Positions 11,501 to 22,343 of a stretch of DNA of 64,000 nucleotides are shown here, one piece after another; position 1 is the stretch's first letter; every line of letters starts with the position of its first letter. The stretch comes from Chlorops oryzae (Eukaryota > Arthropoda > Insecta > Diptera > Chloropidae): NCBI GenBank assembly GCA_020466095.1, contig CM035807.1, forward strand, positions 115,299,624-115,363,623, given 5' to 3'. Under the pieces are notes generated by a model. It saw only the letters and a program-made list of their open reading frames with translations, made no database searches and was not told where the DNA came from. The position numbers and the translations under genes were made by a program.

Positions 11501-14500
11501 GCGACGGGTATAACTGGTCAGTAGTACCTACTGTTGACGCAGTCAGTAGAAAAAGAATATAGATTCACTATTGACCATATATTACTATATATGTCACCCT
11601 CATGGATTTTGGGCGGGACATTTAGCGCCAGTTAGAAAGAGATGTTACTCGGCAGGCAAAAAAAGTGCGAGAGAGAAATACTTTTGGTGAGTACCTAAGT
11701 GAAAAATGCTCATTTTGGTGGGTACCCAAGACCGTGGTGGGTACCCAAGACCGTGTTGAAAAGAGCCAAAATAGAAACGGCTCCTGAGTGACATACATAT
11801 ATAGTTATATATGCTATTGACATTTCCTGCAGGGTATATTGTATGCAGCCAAGCCGAATGCCCTGTTGACTGTGAGCTCATTTCGCATGGTATGGTCCAA
11901 TTTGACCGGTTGCACACGTACGCAAAAAAGGTGTGTTGGGTAAAATAAATAAATTAATTAATTGCAAAAGTATTTAAATCGGATAATGTACAGAAAAAAG
12001 TGCTTATTAATCCTCATTGTTTTTCGGTCAATTTTCGAGGTCCTTGGATAAAATCGTAATATGTTCTTTTGAAATTTATTATTCAACCCAAAGGGTTCGC
12101 GCACCTCTACACATATGTATGTAGGTGCCACCGACACGACACGACGCGTGTGTGTGTGTGTGTGTACTTAAGAATAATTAACCGCTTCGGCCTGATTACC
12201 CTTGGCAAATAAATTTACATCGTGTTTAATCACATTTTCTCGTACAAAACGATTGGCATGCGTAACGCCGCGGACGGACGGAAAATATTTCATTTATGCA
12301 AACAGATTTCTCAATTAAACAATATTAATGAATGCCTGGCAACGTCGTAACACAGCACGACGAGGCGACGCAACGCAACGCAACTCAACGCAACGCAAGA
12401 TTACATATCGCAGGGGTGAACTTTGATTTTAATGAATTTACGAGTTTAGCGCCTTCAATTCCCTAGTTCGGTCTCACTTACCTTTGCCACTCGATTTATA
12501 AAGTTCCGCTTGGCTCGGTGGGCGGCGAAACCGTTTCAGTGGGCGTTCATACTGATAATTATTTTGCGGGTATGGCAGCAGCACCGCCTTACCGCCGTTG
12601 TATGTGGCCGCTTTGCCCCTTTGCTGTGTGTAGTAGCTGTTTGTCGTTCGGATCGCATAGGGCAATGGTGTGGCTGCTGCTTTATATGGCTTTGCTACGT
12701 TCATAAATTGATCAAGTTGATATGCGGGCGGCCGATAGTCCACTGCTCGTCCTGTTGAGGTGAGCTGCGGCGGCGGCTGCTGCTCCTGCTGATGTTGTCC
12801 GTGGTGGTGTTGCTGCTGGCGGTTATCGTTCGCCTGTGGCCTTTCAAATGCTTCCTCGCGTAATGATTGCTCAGCGTAATCGCTTTGCTTTTGATTTAAT
12901 TCCATCGCTTGTTCATTGAGCATTTGCGGCTGCAATGATATTTGCGTTGCCGGCGTCGTCACGTAAACGAGGGGCGTCGCAGCCATTGCCATGCTATCGA
13001 TAGCATCCTTTCGTATATACGCTCGATTGTTTGATAATGATGGTGTTATTTCGGATACAAGGCTAGATTGTGTAGTCGATATAACGTTATGAGTGGAATT
13101 AAATCTGAAATGAGGATTTCAATTGTTAATTAAATTAAATTTTTAATTCAATATAAACAAAACTATTTATCGTGTGTAATTATAGCGAAATCCTGAAATT
13201 CAGGCACGTGATAATAATATCAGATATATCAAATATTTGGAATATATTAAAAGAACATATCGTGGAACATATTTTGATGAGACAATAGTCAATAGGAAGA
13301 AATTGGGTGTATTAATTGGCGGGGTTATTTTTTTTTTGAAATACTATGTGTTCCAATATTGGTTATGTTGGGAGCTCATTTTACTATGCATAGTCCTTTT
13401 TAGCTTCCAAACTTCATTATCGATTCCATCGTATCTTTAGGGACCAAGCTTAATTAAGGAAATCGCTCACCCCGTTTAAGTCCATTGAGAACAGCTCATG
13501 CCCCAAGGAAAGATGGTAAAAGAAATCAACAATTCAAAAGCAAGAAATAACTTTATTTATTGAAAACCCTGATCAAAAGTAAAAGAAGACTGAGCTGGAG
13601 AAGCAACCGATAACACTATCGATACTATCGATGTTTTCAAACAACAATATAGAAAATATTGGTGGTTTTTTGAAGACTATCGATCGTTTTGATTCATTGA
13701 CATTTAGTTTAGCTTTGGAAAGGTGATGTTGGCGGTGACAGAGAGAGCTCTTTTTGAAATGGACAGATGCCTAAAAATTTTCATTTTCGATTATTGAAAT
13801 TATCGATTATTGCGATTTTCGATTATTGCAATTATCAATTATTTCAATTATCGATTATTAAAATAACTTATAATCGAAATGACCGATTATTGCAATTATC
13901 GATTATTAAAATAATGTATAATCGAAATGACCGATTATTGCAATTGTCGATTATTTCAATTATCGATTATTAAAATAACTTATAATCGAAATGACCGATT
14001 ATTGAAATTATCGATTATTGCATTTATCGATTATTGTAATTATCGATTATTGTAATTATCGATTATTGTAATGATCGATTATTGTAATTATCGATTATTA
14101 AAATTACGTTACGAGATATAGCCAAAAGAAAGGGCGCAACTTAATTCTCGGCCGCACTTTTTAAAATTGATATAAAAAGTACAGTTTTCTAATAGCAATT
14201 CTGAGCAGAAATCATATTATTTCAGAGTCCATTTTTGTATAAGACGTTTGAGAATCTTCAGACCCGTGTTCGCATTTGCATTTTTTTTTTAATGAACAAT
14301 TTCATATTTCTGCATTAAAACCAAAAATGATCCTGTTATAGAATTTTTACTTGGAATCGTCCTCATACTAATATTTTTCTAGTATGCCTTTTTTAAATAC
14401 TTGAAGATTCTTCATTACTAGAGCTCGGATTTTGAATATGTAAACAAATGAAAAAAAAAATTAAAAAAAATATTTAAAAAAATTAAAAAAAAAAAATGCC

Positions 14501-15430
14501 AAAAATTCAAAATATTCAAAAAATATTCCAAAAAATTCAAAACATTCAATAAATTCAAAAATTCAAAACATTCAATAAATTCAAAAATTCAAAAATTCAA
14601 GACATTCAATAAATTCAAAAATTCAAAACATTCAATAAATTCAAAAATTCAAAAATTCAAAAATTCAAAAACTCAAAAAATTCAAAAGTTCAAAAATTCA
14701 AAAATTCAAAAATTCAAAACATTCAATAAATTCAAAAATTCAAAAATTCAAGACATTCAATAAATTCAAAAATTCAAAACATTCAATAAATTCAAAAATT
14801 CAAAAATTCAAAAATTCAAAAATTCAAAAATTCAAAAATTCAAACAATTCAAAAAATTCAAAAACTTCAAGAAATTCAAAAATTCAAAAATCAAAACATT
14901 CAATAAATTCAAAAATTCAAAACATTCAATAAATTCAAAAATTCAAAAATTTCAAGAAATTCAAAAATTCAAAAATCAAATATTCAAAACATTCAATAAA
15001 TTCAAAAATTCAAAAATTCAAAAATTCAAAAACTCAAAAAATTCAAAAATTCAAAAGTTCAAAAATTCAAAAATTCAAAAATTTCAAAAATTCAAACATT
15101 CAAAAATTCAAAAATTCCAAATTAGTTCGATTTAGCATGCCTATTAAAATGTTGAATTGTTAAATTAAAAAAAAAGCCTACTTCAGTGAATAAAATATTC
15201 AAAAAGCACAGTTAAATGCAAAAAAATTCAAAACATTCAAAATCCGAGCTCAATTTATTTATTACATACGTTTCAGGAAATAATAGATCCGCGTTTATGG
15301 CCTTAAATATTCGAGGTCCTTCGTCTTTCGTTCCGCTTCCGTATGTCGAAATTTGCGAATAACACTCGACATTCGAGCGGAAGATTAAGAGCATAAAAGT
15401 CAATAAAATGGCACTGAAACTATTTGACAT
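8551..15430 (-). CDS. Histidine/proline-rich single-pass membrane protein (five exons), family not recognised
   Basis: On the minus strand I join exons 15430-15270, 13104-12482, 9798-9216, 9162-8753 and 8688-8551; all junctions are GT-AG and the phases (2,1,1,0) agree. The product is about 637 residues. It begins with a signal peptide (1-23, hydrophobic 'AILLTFMLLIF'), then a long Gln-, Pro- and Asn-rich region, an acidic Asp/Gly stretch, two His clusters (alternating H-D at about 456-470; 'HHDFHHDHHHHH' at about 515-527), a Pro run, and a hydrophobic helix at about 564-588 followed by a 49-residue tail with 'LPNHYVSRRSLPAY'. This predicts a type I protein with its His-rich part outside the cytosol, which suggests but does not prove metal binding. 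The ATG at 15430 has a good context (ACAAAATG). A +1 base near 9491-9493 breaks exon 3. Introns hold the large arrays at 10645 and 14490. I do not recognise the family. Confidence 0.85.
9880..10010 (-). repeat. Fragment of the pogo-like internal repeat
   Basis: The words 'gccgagaattaagttgcgcac' (in part), 'atatctcgcgtaa' and 'cgttcaat' match, in reverse, the interior of the element at 3703-4455 and the segments at about 14100 and 60950. It lies in an intron of the His-rich gene. No ends could be set. Confidence 0.55.
10263..10375 (+). mobile_element. Non-LTR retrotransposon ORF2 C-terminal relic
   Basis: In frame the plus strand reads CRVINEDLCILCRSEQETAD and then HVLCTCPAASRRR. The spacing C-x2-C, then H-x3-C-x-C with 'ET..H' resembles the cysteine/histidine motif at the C-terminus of ORF2 in insect Jockey/R1/I-type LINEs. 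Only about 40 codons survive. A second, more decayed copy is at 29345-29445. It lies in an intron of the His-rich gene on the opposite strand. Confidence 0.6.
10441..11253 (-). mobile_element. mini-me/DINE-like element with an expanded GTCY array
   Basis: Read on the minus strand, the array of GTCTGTCC-type repeats is followed by 'acagttttttctatcgaaga' and 'atgaaattcggttcac', which align with 'acagttttcttatcgaagga' and 'cgaaatttggtacg' after the GTCT array at 47868-47930. A 'gggtatac' end lies near 10448. GTCY proto-microsatellites are a known feature of dipteran mini-me/DINE elements. Confidence 0.65.
10645..11250. repeat. ACAGACGGATGG minisatellite array
   Basis: Variants of ACAGACGGATGG and ACAGACAGACGG fill about 600 bp. 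Markers such as 'ggacagagaaacagacgg' (10785, 10891, 11021) and 'ggacagagaatcagacgg' (about 10940, 11085) recur in the same order, so the right half contains a duplicated higher-order block of about 130-146 bp. All six frames are long only because the repeat lacks stops. Confidence 0.95.
11254..11837. mobile_element. Inverted-repeat element adjoining the minisatellite
   Basis: It opens with ATACCCTGCAAG and closes with CCTGCAGGGTAT, a terminal inverted repeat of about 10 bp. Near the left end it contains the palindrome TATATTGACGTCAATATA, and inside it repeats 'gtcaatag', 'ttgacgtcaat' and 'gggtacccaagaccgtg'. It may be part of the same composite as 10441-11253. The class is uncertain. Confidence 0.5.
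11838..12481. other. Intronic DNA of the His-rich gene
   Basis: This is non-coding DNA with a (GT)n run at about 12147-12165 and a 'caacgcaacgcaact' short repeat near 12370. Nothing else was recognised. Confidence 0.5.
13105..13780. other. Intronic DNA of the His-rich gene with DRE-like sites
   Basis: This non-coding stretch holds the octamer TATCGATA at 13617-13624 and further ATCGAT words nearby. TATCGATA is the DREF-binding element of flies, but in an intron this may be chance, because the next 300 bp is itself an ATCGATTA-rich repeat. Confidence 0.35.
13786..14103. repeat. ATCGATTATTGCAATT minisatellite
   Basis: A unit of about 15-16 bp, 'attatcgattattgcaatt', repeats throughout. A longer unit containing 'taatcgaaatgaccgatt' occurs three times (about 13872, 13920, 13982). 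The array lies in the first intron of the His-rich gene. Confidence 0.9.
14419..15251. mobile_element. Inverted-repeat element (GAGCTCGGATTTTGAAT ends) enclosing an AAAATTC array
   Basis: The left end TAGAGCTCGGATTTTGAAT and the right end, read inward, GAGCTCGGATTTTGAAT match over 17 bp. These resemble the ends of the palindromic hAT-like family elsewhere in the window. The interior is almost wholly the tandem array at 14490-15120. The right end lies 12 bp from the splice donor of the first coding exon of the His-rich gene. No clean 8-bp duplication was found. Confidence 0.7.
14490..15120. repeat. AAAATTC short tandem array
   Basis: AAAATTC/AAAAATTC units fill about 630 bp, with a repeated longer block marked by 'aaaacattcaataaattc'. 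It is simple-sequence DNA without coding potential. Confidence 0.95.
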
Positions 15431-16959
15431 TTTGTTTTGTTTTTTAATCCTTTCAACTGCAAATTTTAACTGAAAACGATGCACAGGAAAATACCATTCA
15501 AAGAGAAATACAAAACGTTTTAAATTTTCATCTTCTATTCGTTCATTTCATGTTTTTTGTTGAAAAAAAAAAAAATCCACTCCACTGTTGCCCCGTGAGA
15601 CGTACACGCTATTCACTTCACTTCGCCGTAACTCGATATAAACTGAAATCGTTTTTATGAAAAGGTTCAATTTTAATTTCTCAACGTTATATCGTGATGT
15701 ATTTCTTTACTCTAGAAACCCACAATTTCATTATTTATTTATGCATTTATTGCTTGTTCATTCCACTCCATTCCGTGGTCTATGTACTGATTAGTTCCTA
15801 TGTACCATTTCTCCACATCGCTCCACTTCGCTCCACTTCCACCGGCCACACCAAACGGTAGCATGCTAAAAAGTGCTAATGATTCTATGAGGATTCGCCT
15901 AATTCTTGTGCTACTTCTTCGTGCTGGTCATTTATTTATTCATGACTTCGGCTGCACTGCACAATTTCCCATCTTTTTCCCCATTTTCCTTAAAGATTGT
16001 CATCTTCTCTCTCGCTCGCTCTCTCCCTCTCTCACTCTCTCTGTCTTTCTCTTGCCAGGGACCTGAGGTGTTTTTAGCATAATTGCTTTTCTGTGTCTAC
16101 GTCTTTTCGCAAGTTCGTTCAGCTGTCGAGGTGAACAAAACTTTTTCCCGAGAATTATTATATACAGATGTACATATGTATAAATATTTTATCTTATTAT
16201 TTTATTTCTCAATCGAATATTGGTGCCGACAGAACTATGTTTTTTCATGTCTGCAGTCAGGGGTTTGTCAGTAGAATGGTCGATAATTAGGAGACAATGC
16301 GCCTTGGGCATTTATTGGGTCTTGCTTTTCATTTCGTGATGTTTTATTGACTCAGAACTTTCTATTCTTCGATACGTTTTTTTTTTTTTGGGATATGTAT
16401 GCTTGAATTTTTCGCACATTTGGGGATTCTTTATTGATTTGGTTTACATTTTCACAATTTTTGCACTTTTACTTGTGCGTTTTTTACGTGCTTTTTCCTG
16501 TTTTCTTATCTTACGGGAGAAGTTTTGTCGTTTGTCCGATCTTTAACTTTAATGTCTTGGAAAAAAATTTGAATGATTTGAAACTTTTTTTATTTGATTC
16601 ACTCTTCTATTGAGGTTGAGGAGAGAATTTTCAATTAAATATGATGACTCATATATCTAGATTTGATGGTTATTCATTGATGGAAGAACATGGGAATTTT
16701 CAATCATTTTTTAATGAATAGCAAAGTTCCGTTTATGGCAGCTTAATTTTGGCGTTTGCTGTTTTTTATTTTCTTTTTAGAGTTTGAAGGAATTCAATTG
16801 ACACCAATTACACAAGTCGACAAAATGAAACATTAATTTTATTTCTGGTTTCTAATGGTTGTTTTACTGTATCAAATCTAATAAGTTCGACTTCATTGAT
16901 AGCAAACGGATAGATGTGCATTTAAATATTTAATTTTCTCATCTTATTTTCAAAAAATT
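15431..16959. other. Upstream region of the His-rich gene
   Basis: Non-coding DNA upstream (on the minus strand) of the ATG at 15430; it should contain that gene's promoter. It has a CT-rich run at about 16007-16050. I see no recognisable core promoter and no other gene. Confidence 0.4.
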
Positions 16960-16979
16960 TATTAGACATATGGGTTACC

Positions 16980-17392
16980 AAATTAAAGGAAATCGATCCA
17001 GCATTTTGAATAAAATAAAAATTTGGGTGTCAATAGGACCTTTTTCATACCAAAATGGCTCTCAAAGTCAAAAAATGTTTAAATAATTTTAAAATTTGAC
17101 TTTGAAGTCTCAAATACCCTTGAAGCTGCAAATAAAGTGTAAGACTATTTTATACGCCTAGAAAGGTCTGACATTTCTCTGTCGAACTGCATTAATTTTT
17201 TTATCTTGGATACAAACGTTGAGGCGTTTCAATTTTTTTTCTGAAACAGCTGCAAATTTTTTTCTTTCCCTTATAACTCCTCAGGGGTTGCATTTTGGAC
17301 CCCCACTGCCATACGATTTTTTGTTAGTTCTGACCCCCTCTATCAGCTCCCGACCGGTTGACCTTCACAAATGGAACACCCTGTATGTGTTT
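16980..17392 (+). repeat. Dispersed repeat relic, copy 2
   Basis: This is homologous to 1-475 along its length ('aaaggaaatcgat', 'aataggacctttttcatacc', 'aactcctcaggggt') and ends in GGAACACCCTGTATGTG, the same terminal word as the element at 40743-41456. No left inverted end was found. Confidence 0.78.
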
Positions 17393-18231
17393 TGTATTTT
17401 ATGTATCTTGCTTAAAAGAGGAAGAATGCACCTTTACAACGATGTATCATGTGTTTTAATCAAAGTTTTACTTCAAGATCTATAGCCAGCCTTTCAAATT
17501 TGAAAAAATGTGGATTTTTTTTGAATTTTTTTTTCGAAATTTTTTGAATTCATTTTGATATACTTATTTATTGGGTAAAAAATCTGAAAATATTTTTTTT
17601 TGCTTTAAAACAATAACTGCGTATTTTACAATTTAAAAATGTTATGGTATGTTGAAATTGGAAGAAAATTGTAGAAGTTATAAGGAGTTTTCCGACTCTA
17701 CTCAAATTCAAAATGCTTCAGGCAAAAACCGTCAATCATGCATTCAAACCGCTGCCGACGTCCGGTTTTGATGAAAATTTATATATAGAATAAGTGAAAA
17801 AATCTAAGAATTTTGGCACTAAAAATTTTGCAAAAAACTTATTACAACTAGTCCTTTTTGGATCAGTTTGGAACTAGACCCAAACTAGGCTAGTTGTAAT
17901 CAGAAAATTAATGGCGGGTTTTCCTCTTTCCCAATATTCAGGTGGAAGTTTCCCAATGTTAAAATAAAATAAAAGACAATTTTCAGATGCTTAAGAGGAA
18001 ACTATTTGAGAAGCAGGAACTACAGAACCTTCCCAAAGTGTCCCACGAGTGTCCGCAAGGATATAGAACGCTGTATTGTCATTTGATTTCAGCCATTTTC
18101 AGACAACGCTGAACTACCCAACAAGCAAAATAGGGAAATATGACCAACGTTAGGTCCATTCGATTTATTTTGGTTATATTTTACCGATTATTTATTTACT
18201 TATTTTTAATATTTATTTAATATTTTATTAT
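17393..18231. other. Non-coding DNA with a dispersed repeat at 17755-17910
   Basis: The segment 17755-17910 ('gatgaaaatttatatataga', 'cctttttggatcagtttgga', 'ctagttgtaatc') is repeated at 24705-24850. The rest shows nothing recognisable. Confidence 0.6.
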
Positions 18232-18235
18232 TTAA

Positions 18236-18959
18236 GGGGACCTTCTGGTCTAGAGCACGAAAATTAAGGGGTTTTTCATGATTTTTTCTTGGTATTGAGC
18301 CAAATAAAAAACGGGTTTCTAAGTTTGCAGGATTATTGTCTGATTTATTGACAATCCGAAAAAAATGTCGTTGTATTTTTTTTTTTGTTTTTTTTTTCTA
18401 TTTTAAAAATGGCGGCGAAATAGACGTTTTTTTTTAAAAAAGTACCTCCGTGGCGTACACGATTTCGTAAGTTCGGGTTATCCGAAAAAAATAAAATTAA
18501 ATGTTTTATTAATCAGAATGAATGAGGCTATCGGGTGAGCTAAAACAAAAAAAAATCAAACAAAAAAATTTACAAAATGGCGCAATTTTAGATTTTACAC
18601 ATCAAAAAACGCCCTTTTTTTGACAATTTTTTTAATGAAAAAATTTGAAGTTCTTGAAATAAAATTTTGATTGTAGCTCACCCGATAGCCATCGATGTTG
18701 TTAATAACATATAAAAATTTCAGACAAATCGGTTCGATGGTTTTTTGTTTTCATGTACGCCATTTCAAAAAAAAGTGGTTCAAAGTTGCTTTGATCAACC
18801 GCGCTGCCTGCTGTCTCCACCTACTAAAACGGCTGCAGCAAAGAAAATATTATCAATATCTTTACGAAACTCTGCCAGCATATTCTTAGAAGTCTATTCT
18901 TCCGAAATATATTTAAAAAAAAAATCGATTTTCAAAAAATTCTAGACCAGAAGGTTTCC
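18236..18959. mobile_element. TTAA-flanked (piggyBac-like) non-autonomous element A
   Basis: Terminal inverted repeats GGGGACCTTCTGGTCTAGA and (read inward) GGAAACCTTCTGGTCTAGA are directly flanked by TTAA at 18232-18235 and 18960-18963. A TTAA target is characteristic of piggyBac. Length (724 bp) and interior ('atggcggcgaaa') resemble the elements at 53365 and 55953. No transposase frame exists. Confidence 0.78.
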
Positions 18960-18963
18960 TTAA

Positions 18964-20575
18964 TATTTATTTACCGATTATATAATCGCGTTTAATATGT
19001 TCCGACGCAGGAGTTACGCGAAGAAAAAGTTTTTTCGTTTTTTTTGAATTATTTTTAATAGATAACAACAACGGTCTTAAAAGGATAAAAAGGACAATTT
19101 TACACTTAATTGAAATAAATTTAGAATAGACGAAAATTTCCAGCGAAGCTTCTTAAGTACTTTCCAATTGAAATCATACAAAAAGGTCAACCCAAAAATG
19201 GAGAGAGACTCTTCTAAATGTTGAATGAATTCGCGAAATTTCCTCACTTTGTGAAAGTTTTTTTTTTGGGAAATAAAAATAAAGAATGCAAACACAAATA
19301 AATAATCGTATATTTGCTGGAAGCCAGTGTTGAGCCGATCATGGGAAAACGCAATAACTTTTAGCGATGCCGATGACCTCGATTCTGAAAATATTCGGAC
19401 GGCTGTGTGAGAAACGATGGATTGCGTTGACAACAGAAGCGAATTAAAATTTTAATAATTCATCGGTGTTGGCTTTGTGCAGCTGATGCTGCCACTGCTG
19501 CTGCCGCGAATGATGTACAGTTAATTAAATCCCGGCGCCTGACAGGGCAGCAGCATCTCCGACACACACACACACACACACACACACGCACGCCGTGAGC
19601 AAACAACGGTCAAACAGACGCTGCACCGGCCGGAAATGCACCAATTGCCATGGAAAGCGTTAATTTTTAATTTATAGGTTACGTGTCTCAAAACTTACAT
19701 ACAACACGTGGACATGTCGAGGAAATACGGAAAGAGAACCAACCCTATGGGGCACCGGGCAAATGCTGCTCACGGAATTTGCATAAATTACTCGTCTCTT
19801 TTGTCGCATTAAATGTTTCGAGCGGCGTGTTTTTTTTTGAAATTTATTTTTCATTTTTTCCAAATGAAATGACGAAGTGAATGCGGCCGCAGAAAATCCA
19901 CACTTCAGACCACAAATCCACAAAAAAAATAAAAAAAATATAAAAAAAATATGAAAATGCAAAATAAAATTTTTTTTACAAAAACATAATTTTTTTTATA
20001 AAATATTTTCATTTTATTTGCATATGTATTTGTATAGAAATGCCGTTATTTAATACCAATAAACCAGGTTTACATTTGTTCAGTGCCACTATTTATTTTC
20101 ATAACTTTTTCCGACGCTCAAAATGCCGCTGCCAGCCTGAGAGCGGGATTTTACGGGAATTATTCGAACAAATTTTTTAACACGAATCACGTAGAGTACG
20201 CAGCCTACGGGCGTGGCTGACTTTTTTTTTTTGTTAATATTTTTATTAATTTTTTTTTTATTTATTAGACTCGACGCATTTACATTTTGCGCTGTTTTGA
20301 TTGTGTAAAACGGGCTCTCAACTGTGAAAGCTATTGACAGGTTTTTTTTTGTTTCGAAATGGAATTTTGTCTTTGACCAGTCGGGTATTAATTATTAAAA
20401 ATGATGATAGGGAAAAAGCTCTGATCTCGTTTTTTATTTAAAAAAAAAAAAAAAAAAGTTGCATACTTTACGGCATGGATTTTCGTAATGGAGCTTCGAC
20501 AATGCTAAAGAGGTGGGTCATGAATTTTTGGCAAAATCAAGGAAGGCTTTATGAAACTACGTTTATTCGGGATAA
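18964..20575. other. Non-coding DNA with a CA repeat
   Basis: Mostly unique sequence. It contains a (CA)n run at about 19561-19588 and a relatively G+C-rich part (about 19450-19660) rich in 'gctgctgcc' words, of the kind often found in fly regulatory DNA. The open frame on the minus strand at 19077-19433 shows no protein features. No gene is supported. Confidence 0.4.
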
Positions 20576-20583
20576 GTTATCAC

Positions 20584-20816
20584 CAGGGATCGGATTTTGT
20601 TGACTTATATAAATTTAAAGCATACTTTATGGGGCAAAAATTTTTCTTACCAACATTTTGCAAATAAGTTGAACTTCAAATCGCTTTTCTAACTTCATAA
20701 AAATTCATATTGAACTTAAACATCGATTTGAATCTTAACTCAACGTGAGTTGAACAAAATTTTTACTCCATGAAGTATGCTTCAAATTTATAAAAGTCAA
20801 TAAAATCCGAGCCCTG
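20584..20816. mobile_element. Palindromic hAT-like MITE, copy A
   Basis: Ends CAGGGATCGGATTTTGTTGA and, read inward, CAGGGCTCGGATTTTATTGA. The interior is self-complementary around 'aaagcatactttatgg'. It is preceded by GTTATCAC at 20576-20583 and followed by 'gtta' and GTTATCAC at 20821-20828. Ends of CAGGG type with 8-bp duplications are typical of hAT elements. Confidence 0.85.
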
Positions 20817-20828
20817 GTTAGTTATCAC

Positions 20829-21074
20829 TAGAGCTTGTATTTTTAAGCATTTATAAAATTGAAGCGTACTTTATGGGGCAAAAAATTTGTTCAATTTACA
20901 TAAAGTTAAGATTCAAATCGATTTTTAGCCTATTTAAGACTTTTTTAAAGCTAGGAAATTCCCCTTGAAGTTACAAATTCGCTACTTGAATTTCCAATAA
21001 TGGTGATAAGAAAAAGAATATCCCCCCCACAAAGTATACTTAAAATTTATAAATGCTTAAAAATACACGCTCTA
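20829..21074. mobile_element. Palindromic hAT-like MITE, copy B with a different end sequence
   Basis: Ends TAGAGCTTGTATTTTTAAGC and, read inward, TAGAGCGTGTATTTTTAAGC; the interior is shared with copy A. It is flanked by perfect 8-bp duplications GTTATCAC (20821-20828 and 21075-21082). The outer 25 bp differ completely from those of copy A, yet the two ends of this copy match each other. Confidence 0.88.
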
Positions 21075-21082
21075 GTTATCAC

Positions 21083-21541
21083 TCACTGGTGATACAGCCA
21101 GATGCAATGGGGTTTATGCGTTGCTGAAAGTACAGAGAGAGGGTTGCTATAAACGGACAGTATTTTAATCCGGTACGACAAATATCGGATAATATTGAGT
21201 TTAGCAGGGACTGTAACGGACTGTAAAGGAATATGGAAAAAATCTATTTAAATATAATCATTATTCTTTGATTTCAACTCTTTGGTCAGAGCATATTGTA
21301 ATGTTATAAGAACGATCAATCAGGTCTAAAAAATTCAAACAAAAATTCTTCAGAAAAGACAGTGGGCCCTCAACTCTATTGAAAATTCATTCGACAGCGT
21401 TAAAAGGTAACTTTACTCTCCGACGGTAAAATGAAAATAACTCCTATTCCTGCCTAGCTCTTCGTACATACATACATATAAAGCAAACGTATTCAAGTTA
21501 AACATGAAATTCGAAAGCCGACATGAAGACTGGGATCCTAA
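21083..21541. other. Non-coding DNA
   Basis: I see no gene, repeat or regulatory signal that I can support here. Confidence 0.4.
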
Positions 21542-22000
21542 TAGGGCATTTACATATACGTTTTAGCGCTCCTCGTTTAAGCTAAAACGACTAAGTCAAA
21601 ACGGGGTGTTTACATATGCACATGTCGTTTTGTCATTTTGTGGTTATCTTTTGTTTGCTCAACACGTGAAATATGAATGAATATTGTAATTTAGCACAGA
21701 AGCAATTATTGAAATTGCGTTCGTTTTCTACATTGGTTGTGGAATTAACCTCAAAATTTTTTAAATTAGAAATTTCAATTACCATATGTTTTGCATTTTT
21801 ATAGTGATGACACTCAGATTTCGATATTTTTTATCAGTTATAAGCAGGATTTATCTTGTTTAGCTACTTGTTTTAAATTAAAACATGAAAGTTTCTCGTT
21901 TTAGTTTTGTACGATAAAACGGGAAAAATCTAAGTTGTTTTAGACCTAAAACGGGCAAAGTTACTTAAACGCGAATAAAACGGCATATGTAAACGGCCTA
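21542..22000 (+). mobile_element. PIF/Harbinger-like MITE, 459 bp (copy 3)
   Basis: Same length as, and reverse complement of, the intronic copy 2695-3153. It starts TAGGGCATTTACATATACG, ends CGGCATATGTAAACGGCCTA, and has TAA on both sides. The high identity over the whole length suggests fairly recent movement. Confidence 0.9.
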
Positions 22001-22343
22001 TAACTTATAAAAATTTTGATTTTACTAGATTCAAAATTATTTGTCCTTTTCAGCCTTTTTTTTTGTTGCTCTTTTATGTGTAGACATTCTACTTTTGATT
22101 TTGAGTCATTAATATATACATTTTAAGAGCAATTTAACAGAATCATTTTGAATAAAATGGAAAAAAAATTAAATTCTTTCTTGAATGGTATTTGCTCTTC
22201 CGAGTATGCTGGCAAGCGAGCATTTCATTAGCCGAAGCTCTTCGGAGAAAATTCTCTTACAAAAAAAATTAAAAAACTTTCTATAAACGTACAAATGCAA
22301 ATGCTTGGCGCTCATTCCACTAATTGAAATCATAAGAAACATG

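Noticed and set aside
12510..12758. Plus-strand open frames opposite the Gln-rich exon
   Set aside because: They are antisense to an exon with confirmed splice phases and have no features of their own.
19077..19433. Minus-strand open frame of 118 codons
   Set aside because: Phe/Lys-rich frame expected in A+T-rich DNA, with no domain or conserved motif visible.
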